NCBI GenBank assembly: GCA_027627225.1
Contig: CM051034.1
Span: 46,315,548-46,379,547 of the forward strand
Length of the DNA stretch: 64,000 nucleotides
Source: Congeria kusceri
Taxonomy: Eukaryota > Mollusca > Bivalvia > Myida > Dreissenidae
Direction: 5' to 3'
Made by a program: the position numbers and the translations under genes. Numbering within the stretch: the first letter of the stretch is position 1; each line of letters opens with the position of its first letter. The notes under the pieces were generated by a model. That model saw only the letters and a program-made list of their open reading frames with translations. It ran no database searches and had not been told where the DNA came from. This document shows positions 25,201 to 37,200 of this stretch, in pieces.

Positions 25201-28200
25201 ATATGTAGTTCATTTAAGATATGTTTAAACTTATCAGTTTGCCAATTTTAGCTAACCTGAGCACAACGTGAGCTTTTGTGATCACCTTTTGTCCTTCGTC
25301 CATCGTGTATCGTCAACATTTACCTTGTGAACACTCTAGAGGCCACATTTATTGCCCAATCTTCATGAAACTTGCTCAGAACATTTGTCCCAATAATATC
25401 TCGGACATAGTTGAAACTGGGTCATGTGGGGTCAAAAACTAGGTTAGTAGGTCAAATTGAAGAAAAAGCTTTTGATCATTCTAGAAGTCACATTTTTTGC
25501 CCAATCAACATAAAACTTGCTCAAAAGATTTGTTCTTATGAAACTCGGCTGAGTTCAAAAATGGTTCCGCTCTGTTGAAAAACATGGTCGCCAGGGGGCA
25601 TGGCAGTTATCCTTATATGACTATAAAAAAAGCTTGTGAACACTAGTAGTCACATTTTGTTGCCCAATCAACATGAAACTTGCTCAGAACATCTGTTCTA
25701 ATGATATCTCAGCCAAGTTCGAAAATGGTTCCGCTCCATTGAAAAACATGGGGCGGGACAGTTTTCCTTATATGGCTATATTGAAAACTTAAAAAGCTTG
25801 GGACCGCTCTAGAGGCCACATTTATTGCCCAATCCTCATGAAACTTGCCCAGAACATTTGTTCTAATGATATCTTGGATGTGTTCGAAACTGGGTTTTTG
25901 GGGTCAAAATTCCTGTCATTAGGTCAAATTGAATAATAAGCTTGTGAACACACTAGAAGTCATATTTTTTACCCAATCTTCTTGAAACTCACTCAGAACT
26001 TTGTTTCAATAATATCTCGGACGAGTTCCCAAACTGGGTCACATGGGGTCAAATCTAGGTCACCAGGCCAAATTGAAGAAAAAGCTTGCAAACACTCTAG
26101 AGGCCACATTTGTAGCCCAATCATCATGAAACCTAGGTCAATAGGGCAAATTGAAGAAAAAGCTTGTGAACACTCTAGAGGCCACATTAATAGCCCAATC
26201 AATATGAAACTTGCTGAGAACATTTGTCCCAAAGTTATCTCAGATGAGTTCAAAACTAGGTCATGTGGGGTCAAAAACCAGGTCACTAGGGCAAATTGAA
26301 GAAGAGGCTTGTGAACACTCTAGAAGTCAAGTTTTTTGCCCAATGTTCTTGAAACTTGCTCAGAACATTTGTTTCAGTGATACTGGATGAGTTCGAAACT
26401 GGGTCATGTGGGGTTAAAAACAAGGTCATCAGGCCAATTGGAACAAAAAGCTTGTGAAAACTCTTAGAGGCCACATTTATAGGCCAGTCATCACGAAACT
26501 TGCTTAAAACATGTGTCCCACCCAATGATATCTTGGACAAGTTCAAAACCAGGTGATGTGGGGTCAAAAACTAGGTTACCCAGCCAAATTGAAAAACAGC
26601 TTGTGAACACTCTATAGAGGCCACATTTTAGCCGAATATTCATGAAGCTTGCTCTAAACAGTTTAGTTCCTTAGCCCCTCAGGTGAGCGACCAAGGGCCT
26701 TATGGCCCTCTTGTTACAACTTTTATCAATTTACACAGTAAATTTAAAATAATTTACTTAAAGGAACATGACGTGTTTTATTACATCCTCCTAGACACTT
26801 AGTCATGTGTTGTTGTTGTGTATAAATGTCATGAAAATCTCAAAAATAATTACAAATTGTTCCATAAGAATGTTTATAGAAAACATGTATTGTATGTTGT
26901 TTTTTTCCAAACGTCACATTCAAACCCACTTTTCTCGTTTTTCTCGAATCATAAGGTTACACTCAATTCAGTTACAGGGCCTTTTTTATTCGATAAATAA
27001 TGTTCTTACGAGCATTTGTTTAGTGCTTTAATTTTTAATCGTTACCACTACTGAACTCATAGTATTGATTGGATAATTAATGAAGTATAAAAATCTTGAT
27101 TTAAAAACATGTATATTATATATGCTTTGTTCTTGCAAAAAACGGCGGGAAAATGTCCTAGTGCATGTTATGCCAACGTGCGTCAAATGTTAACATCAAC
27201 ATATACATTTTGCACTTCGTGTAAATCTTTTGTTCTGAAGAAAAGCGCGCGAAAATAATGCTGACATGTATAACGTCACGTCATCCGCATGGAAAACGTG
27301 GGTATATTAACTGCCATATAAAAACTTTTTAGCGCAGAGAACTGTGAGATCGTTACTTTTGAAACAAAGTTTCGTAGCGCATAACTTATGTATCTGTATG
27401 GCGAACATATGCAGTTGACATTTCCTCTTTAACAATGAAAAACAAAACAGTCGTTCAGATAGGTCAGTATTGATCTATGACATACAGTAACACCCTCCAT
27501 GTGATGACTAACGGCAATTAGGGACCGCGGATTATAATTATGACCACCATCCCGCGAAAGCGTGCCAAAGGATTAATAAACCACTGTTTGGGTTATCATA
27601 ACTGCACCTCGTTGACATGCGGCAATGTTGTTATAGGAACCAATTAAGGATTTAACGATAAGAAGTAAATTGTTGGCCCAATGCAACTTTTATTGCACAC
27701 TAACATCGATTTTTGTGATTGACCGGGCCAAAATGCATCTGAGCGGGACGCCGGGACAAACCTCACGAAAGCGGGACAATCGCGGCGAGACTGGGAGGTA
27801 TGGCATGTATGGGCTGGACTCTTCAGTGTGTGGCCTATCCATATCCATTTGTTTTGTAGTATGGAGTCAGCGATCGGCTGCTGTTGTGTTCTTTCACTCT
27901 AGATCTTACTCTAGGTTTTAGTTCTAATTGACAAAATCTTGACAGTGGGCCTTGACTGCTTCATAATGTTGAAGCGATTTTACTTCTTTTTTACATTATG
28001 GGCATTTAATGTTAAAATTTTAAAGATACCAGGGATTTTACTTCTATTTGATGGGCGTTTAATGCTTGCTGTTTATGAAGGGAGAAGACATTTTACTTCG
28101 TTTGTACATAATGGGCCTTAAATATTTGATTTGTGTAGGGAAAAGAAGGCTGCAGAAGAGAAGCAGAGGGAGGAAGAGCGTAAACTGGCCGAAGAGATTG

Positions 28201-31200
28201 CAGAGAGGGCTCGGGCTCAAGGTGTGTAGAGCTTGTTTGTTATGCCCCCCCATTCCGCTCAGTAAGTCCAACATTTTCCATCCGATCTTAACTTAATAAT
28301 GGTATAAAATCTTAGCCAAGTTAGATGATCAACCAAATCGCCCCAGGAACTGCAGAGTTGGCCTTTTGAGCAGTTGCCTCCATCTATGTCCAACAGTTTT
28401 CATCCGATCTTTACCAAACTTGATATTTTAAAGATTGCTTTTAACTTAGAGGGGGCGTAACTGTTTTACAAACAGCTGTTGTTGTCAGGGAGGTCTGTAG
28501 GACTGGGACAAATGCTTTCAAGGGACTTGTTCACAGATTGTCGCATTTTTTTAAGTATGCCATTAAATGTCTTAACTTGAGAGATTAAGCATTGGAACTA
28601 TAAAGCTCAAGTATAATAACTAGAAAAGTATTTAGAAAAAAAAAGAAAAAAAAAGGTCTCACCGGGGTTCGAACCCGGGACCGCCGGATTAAAAGGCTAA
28701 TGCCTTAACCGCTTGGCCATTCCAGCTTCTATATTTCACCCTTCATTATGTACATTATGTAAGTGTTCCATGTGATGTAAACGGTTTCAACGAAAACAAC
28801 AAAAACACTTCGAATTAGTCCATCGTTTAGCGTTACAAACGCTTTATAATTTTATAAATTTCAACTGATGATTACTCATAAACGAAACGGTTTTTTACAG
28901 TATATTTCTAGGTCCGTAGTGTTATTTTGCACCCTGGTATACACTGTTCTTTTATTTTTGGAATCGGTGACAAAAAGTTGAAAAATGGTCAATTCGTCAA
29001 TCTGTGAACAGGTCCCTTTAATAGCCAGGTATTGGGTTTGGTAATCAGGGATTTCAATGTATGCAGAATCCTGCCTTTGGATGCAAGCAATTTGCAATGT
29101 TCTCTTTTTGACACCAGCAACTGATCTGCCTTGCATTCTTTTGATGAAGTTGTTTTGCGTAAGCCAACTTCAAAAGCACTAATAATAATTTATTTATTAT
29201 ACTTATTGTGTTTTTGCAACTTAAACTTAAAATGTATTAGTAATAATTTACAAAACATTAAACATATATTCTTAAACAAAATTCCTGCAGCTTAATATTT
29301 GGACGTTTGCTTTTTCCATTTTAACCCGTCATATTTTCAGCCAGGGGTCATTTTATTCCTGGTTTGAAAATAAACTGAAATCCCCGGTAATGCTAGTACC
29401 ATACAGTAGATCAAATTGAATTGTGGCGCGTCGTGAGAAAACTGGTCTTAATGCATTAAGACCAGTTTTCCCACGACGCGCCTCAATTATTGAACTGGCC
29501 AAGGAGATTGTTGAGAGAGCTTGAGTTCAGGGGAGGTAGAGCTGGACTGCTGTCAGGGGCGACAATGTTTTTATTGATTTTATTGAAGGATATTTATTGG
29601 TTTCTGTGAAAGATCATATAATAGTTATCTTCACAGCAAACATATTTTCGCCAGCAGTGCCCCCACAAGTGATAATATGCTTTTGTATGACTACCAATGA
29701 AATCAAATGTGATTGTATGTGTAGATTGTGTATCAGCAAATTTAATGTTTATTCCACCAGGTTATCAGCTGGTAATTTTCACTATTTCACTACATAGCAT
29801 GAGAGAGTCTTTTTCACCACACAGCTGCTGAAAAAAGGTAATTTTTCCCATCAAAAGAAAATATTCCCACCGCCCAACCCACCCTCACAGATTAAAGTTT
29901 GACAGTTAAAATTTGGACATCTATACAGAAAAATATAAGGATCTGCAGAAATCACGCCAGATTCCATTATTACTGATAGGAGTATGCTCATGATCTCGTG
30001 TCATTTTCAGAAAGTTATGTAATAGCATTATAGCTACTGTAATCTCTAAACATCCTAGTCAGAGGTTACCATATTTACTATTGATTACCTGACAGATTTT
30101 ACTTGAAAACCTGACATTTCAAATTGTCTTAGCCACAAACTGTGACTCATGTTTAAATAATACCAGAAATGTTCGTAGCACTACATGTACAACATGAACC
30201 ATAGAATATGTATGAGGCGCGTCGTTGGAAAACGGGACTTAACGCATGTGCGTAAAGTACCGTCTCAGATTAGCCTGTGCTAATCCAGGACGGCACTTTC
30301 TGCCTACAGTGGATTTATGTTAAGAAGAGACTTTCTTGAAACAGAAAATAGCATAAAAGCGGAAAGTGCTATCCTGGATTAGCCTGTGCGGACTGCACAG
30401 GTTGATCCGGGACGATGCTTTACGCACATGCATTAGGTCCGGTTTTCCCACGACGCGCCTCAAATAGTGTGTTCCCCTATTTTCAGCAATGCGACGCATG
30501 TCGGGCATTCAGCGAACTTCCAGCACCTTTAGCAGTATGTCGGAGATGGACGAGAGCACACAAGACTCTGTTCTGGAGACTGTGAATGTAGAGGTTTGTC
30601 AGCTAACTCATGTCTCAGTCTCGTTTTGTAGCGCACCTGAGTGTCAGTAATCAGTTGAGCGCATTGGGCCATCATGACCCTTTTGTTTAACTCTTGTTTT
30701 ACATTTTAAGTAATTTTAGTACACAATACTCTTTCCTCGAGATATTGATTATGTCAGTCACAATTACAATTGGTTGGTTTGTAAAATATTGTTTAATACA
30801 AGAGGGCTGATCCTCCAAGTAAAACTGTTTATAAACATGTTTTATTTACATACTGAACATTGTGGAGACATGGGTAAATCCCATTATTTACCGTTAATGT
30901 TCGGCAAGTTGCACAATATTATAAAACATACATGAGAAACATTGTTTGGTTTCTTATGGTTGCGTTAATGTTCGGCAAGTTGCACAATATTATAAAACAT
31001 ACATGAGAAACATTGTTTGGTTTCTTATGGTTGAAAAGGTAAACATTGTATCAAAATCAAATTCTTGAATTACCATATATGTGATGGAAAATTGAAATAG
31101 TTTTCGTTCCAACTGTTTTTCTTTATGAAGCTGTCAAGTTGAAAGTAAACTTAATGTCTTTACTGGTCATAAAACACCTTGTTTGGTACTTTAAAAATAT

Positions 31201-34200
31201 TATTTTATAAAAATAATATTTCTTCTGACTTGCACACAGACAATGGACGATGAGATCACAATATTGTTTTATAATTTAATTACGTTTAAAATATAATATT
31301 TGCAAAAAATAAATCTTCTGTTTTGCACTCAGACGACAGATGATGAGCAGCCAGCCACACCAGTGTCTGTTCAGCCGCCATCAAGCACAGAGATGACACT
31401 GACCGAGGGACGAGATACGACCCCGAACAGCGCAATGTCTACTGCCGCCTCACTGGTACACATGATGCTGCAGAGTCAGGAAACTTCCTTCAACAGTCTG
31501 CAGCAACTTAAGAATGTATGTGTGGTTTTAAAGGGACTGATCTCCAGATGGACCAATTGTAAAAACGAAAATTGTCAAAAATATACGGTTTTCGTACATA
31601 ATCATGTAGACATTAAAAAATTAGACCCAAATGTTTTTATTTACCTGAAAAACAATGATTTTATGCAGCTTTCATCCTTTTTATCGGCTTAAAATCTATA
31701 GCGTCTGCAGACGCTATAACCTATCAAGTAATTTAAAAATAGCGCCATTTATATTTAGGATAATCACGTGACAGTTTAGTTTTTGAATTAGGGATACCGG
31801 GGTCAAGGAAAGTGGAAACTTATTCAACTTCTATTTTTCAATGAAATATTCAGTTTGTGACAGTATTTGTGATGGTTTTATATATGTTTACCATTTAGTC
31901 ATATCTACAAAAAACGCAAATTTTAATGCCTATCTGGAGTTCAGTATCTTTACAGAAAATGCTTTTGTTAAAATGTTGATTTAATTAGTCAGGAAACCAC
32001 TTTTCAGTGTATTTGAGGTTTGCATGGCTTTTCAAGACCTCCATCTCCAACAACTTTAGATGAAACTGATTTTCGTTTAAAAATCAAGTTTTGTTGGCCA
32101 GGAAACACTTTATCACCAGTGTCCATCAGCTCAAGAACATACATGTGTTTTATTATATGTCAGGATACCTCAGTGAAGAGTCTCTGAACATCTGAAAACA
32201 AAAACTTTTACTATGGAGTTTTGTTGAATCAGATTGCCTTTACGCTGTTCAGTTCCAAAAAGTTGCGTCATCTGTTGAATGATATTACATGTATGAGGCG
32301 CATTGTGGGAAAACCGAACTTAATGCATGTGCGTAAAGTGTCATCCCGGATCAGCCTGTGCAGTCCGCAAAGGCTAATCTGGGACAGCACTTTCCCCTTT
32401 TATGGTATTTTCTGTTTCAAGAAAGTCTCTTCTAAACATAGGCGGAAAGTGCCGTCCTGGATAAGCCTGTGCGGACTGCACAGGTTAATCCTGGACGACA
32501 CTTTACGCACATGCATTAAGACCGGTTTTCCCACGTATATTCTTTTGTTGACGATTTTGTGAGTTATGCATGTCTTGCGACTATACTTAACCACACAACG
32601 GGGACATTTAATACTTGTTGATTTTCCTGTTGTTACATAACTTAAAAAAACATTTGCCTGGAAGTATTACATATTAAATAAAAATAAAGCCATTTATCTG
32701 TAACATGCTTGTAAATTTTGAGCTGGGATTGAAAAAGAACACCCAATTGTTTGTTTAGTACAGCTACATTTTTTTGTTACTTAGGTAAATGTACTGAATG
32801 TGTTTGATTTAGGATGTGGAGGCGGAGCAATCTCAGAAACAGCTGTCAACCAATCAGAATGTAGACATCTTGACCGATCATCCTGAGGAACATATGATCG
32901 TGGATTCAGAAATAACAGGCCAGTGGAATATCTACATCAGTACATTTTGAAAACCAGGAGTCAAAATGACCCCTGTCTCGAACTTTTTGAAGGGTCAAAT
33001 GAAAATTTCAGTGGTGAAAAACTGAAGTCGCAGGAATTTTGTTTCTTTATATATGTTAAATGCTCTGCAACTGGTGATGTGGTTAAGTTTGGAAAAAACA
33101 CACACTTAGCATGAACAATTATTATGTTCTAGTGGTTTTGAAATTGGCAAACAGAAAATATGCTTCAAAATGATGCAAGGCAGATTATTGGCTAGAGTCA
33201 AAAATGAGTACATTACAATTGGCATGCACCAGAAATGAGTACATTGCAATTGGCATACACCAAAAAATGAGTAAATTGCAATTGGCATGCACCAGAAATG
33301 AGTAAATTGCAATTGGCATGCACCAGAAATGAGTACATTGCAATTGGCATGCACCAGAAATAGTACATTGCAATTGGCATGCACACAAAAAAATTAGTAT
33401 CTTGCAATCGGCATGCACCAAAAATGAGTACATTGCAATTGGCATGCACCAGAAATGAGTACATTGCAATTGGCATGCACCAGAAATGAGTACATTGCAA
33501 TTGGCATGCACCCAGAAAAAATGAGTACGTTGCAATTGGCATGCACCAAAATGAGTACATTGCAATTGGCATGCACCAAAAATGAGTACATTGCAATTCA
33601 CATGCACCAAAAATGAGTACATTGCAATTGGCATGCACCAAAAATGAGTACATTGCAATTGGCATGCACCAAAAATGAGTACATTGCAATTGGCATGCAC
33701 CAAAAATGAGTACATTGCAATTGGCATGCACCAAAATGAGTACATTGCAATTGGCATGCACCAAAAATGAGTACATTGCAATTTGCATGCACCAAAAATG
33801 AGTACATTGCAATTGGCATGCACCAAAAATGAGTACATTGAAATTGGCATGCACCAAGAATCAAGTTCTGCATCTGTTGAAATTCCATGTGTATGTATCT
33901 GCGGTTGTAGCATAACGACTTTGTCTGCAGGTAAGATTGTTTATACTATTGCACAATGATTCAGGATTCACTTAATGCAGTCAATTCATGGGGTTAAAGG
34001 TCATATGACCGAACGTTTGCGTCTGCTGACTGTTCATATACAGTTGCATAGAGTAGTGAAGTTTTTGACACAAATGTTCGCAATGTCGACTTACCGGTAA
34101 GTCAGTGTTGGGGGCAGTTATGGGCTAATATGGGACACCATCCCAATGGAGTGTGTACCGTATTTTTCAAACACAAAAAATGCAGTTTTTCTCCTTTATG

Positions 34201-37200
34201 TGTTATGATGTTGTTTAAGTGAATTGTAAGGATATCAATCAATAAATATATCATTTTGTTAAGTGAAGGGAATATCTGAACACTAGGTTGTTGTCCGGAT
34301 ATGAAAATGGTTGATATGTTGTTACAAATGTTCATTATGAATAGTGATTTTGTTGCAAGCCTGCATTTTACATTGGGCAACAGTATTTCCTCGGGTTGAC
34401 AAAATGCACTATCGCCCTTAAAGAATGCAATATTCATTGTATTATACCAAAACGGCTTCTCAATAAATAATGTGCTTCTGTAACACGGAGTAATTTACTC
34501 ACTGTTTCATAAGCGCCTTTTAACTCCGATCAACATATCTATCACTACAACGTCATACCGGATGATATTGCAGTGTTATATGTAAAATTATTGACTTCTT
34601 CGTTTTTATATGAACAAAGAAGGGAAACAAAAGGGTGAGGTATAACATTTTAACTTAATGATGTATTTGTACTGTTTCAGTTGAGGACACAGAGGTGATG
34701 GTGGAGCATGAGTTGGAACAAGACGTAAAAATCAAGCAGGAAATTCCAATGGATGAACGTGAGTCTTTAAATTCTTCTTATGAGGCGTGTCGTGGGAAAA
34801 CCGGGCTTAATGCATGTGCATAAAGTGTCGTCCCGGATTAGCCTGTGCAGTCCGCACAGGCTAATCCAGGACGGCACTATCTGCCTGCAGTGGATTTATG
34901 TTTAGAAATGACTACCTCGAAACAGAAATTACCATAAAAGCAGAAAGTGCTGTCCTGGATTAACCTGTGCGGACTGCACAGGCTGATCCGGGACGACACT
35001 TTATGCACATGCACTAAGCTCGGTTTTCCCACGCCACGCCTCATACGTTGTTCAACTCATTCTACTATATAGTGTAATGTGTATGGTGGCCGCTAGCTTT
35101 ATACCAGGGTGATTCTTCATCCTTATTGGCCTTTGTGTGTGGTGGGGACGGGGTATGGTAGTTTTCTTAGTAAGTGTTGAATAAAGATAATTTTAATCTA
35201 CTCAGTACAACAATGTAAACCACTCACCGTAGCTCAGTTTTTTAAGCCTTGTTTGTTATAAAAAAACCTTACCTTTATCCACCAATAACCTAAGAGAGTA
35301 TTCTCTATACATGCTCGGCCGACAAAATGGAAGGTTTTTACCTTTTTCAGTTATCGAAATTGATGCATCCCACATCAAAGAGGAGATCGTGGAGTGCGAT
35401 CACATGGTTGTCGAGGAAACCATCGAGGTGACCACGCACGAAAGCCCGCAGAAAACTTCTGCCGCCAAGTCTGATCCGAACACACCCAGTAAAGTGACAC
35501 CGATCAAGTTAGAATTGGTAGGAACTCTTGGAGTTATTCTATCCTTGGGAACACACCCAGTAAAGTGACACCGATCAAGTTAGAATTGGTAGGAACTCTG
35601 GAGTTATTCTATCCTTGGGAACACACCCAGTAAAGTGACACCCATCAAGTAAGAATTGGTAGGAACTCTTGGAGTTATTCTATCCTTGGGAACACACCCA
35701 GTAAAGTGACACCGATCAAGTTAGATTTGGTAGGAACTCTTGGAGTTATTCTATCCTTGGGAACACACCCAGTAAAGTGACACCCATCAAGTTAGAATTG
35801 GTAGGAACTCTTGGAGTTATTCTATCCTTTGGAACACAACCAGTAAAGTGACACCAATCAAGTTAGAATTGGTAGGAACTCTTAGAGTTATTCTATCCTT
35901 GGGAACACACCCAGTAAAGTGACACCAATCAAGCTAGAATTGGTAGGAACTCTTGGAGTTATTCTATCCTTGGGAACACACGCAGTAAATTGACACCCAT
36001 CAAGTTACAATTGGTAGGAACCCTTGGAGTTATTCTATCCTTGGGAACACACCCAGTAAAGTGACACCGATCAAGTTAGAATTGGTAGGAACTCTTGGAG
36101 TTATTCTATCCATGGGAACACACCCAGTAAAGTGACACTGATCAAGTTAGATTTGGTAGGAACTCTTGGAGTTATTTTATCCTCGGGAACACACCCAGTA
36201 AAGTGACACCCATCAAGTTAGAATTGGTAGGAACCCTTAGAGTTATTCTATCCTTGGGAACACACCCAGTAAAGTGACACCCATCAAGTTAGAATTGGTA
36301 GGAACTCTTGGAGTTATTCTATCCTTGGGAACACACCCAGTAAAGTGACACCAATCAAGTTAGAAAAGGTAGGAACCCTTGGAGTTATTCTATCCTTAGG
36401 AACACACCCAGTAAAGTGACACTGATCAAGTTACAATTCTATCCTTGGGAACACACCCAGTAAAGTGACACCAATTAAGTTAGAATTGGTAGGAACCCTT
36501 GGAGTTATTCTATCCTTGGGAACACACCCAGTAAAGTGACACCAATCAAGTTACAATTGGTAGGAACCCTTGGAGTTATTCTATCCTGGGAACACACCCA
36601 GTAAAGTGACACCAATCAAGTTACAATTTGTAGGAACTCTTGGACTTATTCTATCCTTGGGAACACACCCAGTAAAGTGACACCAATCAAGTTAGAATTG
36701 GTAGGAACCCTTGGAGTTATTCTATCCTTGGGAACACACCCAGTAAAGTGACACCAATCAAGTAAGAATTGGTAGGAACCCTTGGAGTTATTCTATCCTT
36801 TGGAACACACCCAGTAAAGTGACACCAATCATGTTAGAATTGGTAGGAACTCTTGGAGTTATTCTATCCTTGGGAACACACCCAGTACAGTGACATCCAT
36901 CAAGTTACATTTGCTAGGAACTCTTGGAGTTATTCTATCCTTGGGAACACATCCAGTAAAGTGATACCAATGAAGTTAGATTTGGTAGGAACTCTTGGAG
37001 TTATTCTATCCTTGGGAACACATCCAGTAAAGTGATACCAATGAAGTTAGATTTGGTAGGAACTCTTGGAGTTATTCTATCCTTGGGAACACACCCAGTA
37101 AAGTTACACCCATCAAGTTAGAATTGGTAGGAACTCTTGGAGTTATTCTATCCTCGGGAACACACCCAGTAAAGTGACACCCATCAAGTTAGAATTGGTA

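Noticed and set aside
28876..29136. Open frame on the minus strand in BRD8 intron 7
   Set aside because: It lies largely within the MITE at 28519-29019 and shows no domain.
31240..31275. An extra BRD8 exon starting ACAATGGACGATGAG
   Set aside because: It is a diverged copy of the exon 9 acceptor region and reaches an in-frame stop without a good donor.
33185..33913. Open frames up to 242 codons on the minus strand with repeated ACQLQCTHFWCMPIA-like text
   Set aside because: This is the 31-bp minisatellite read in rotating frames; three frames give the same repeated peptides. Not a gene.
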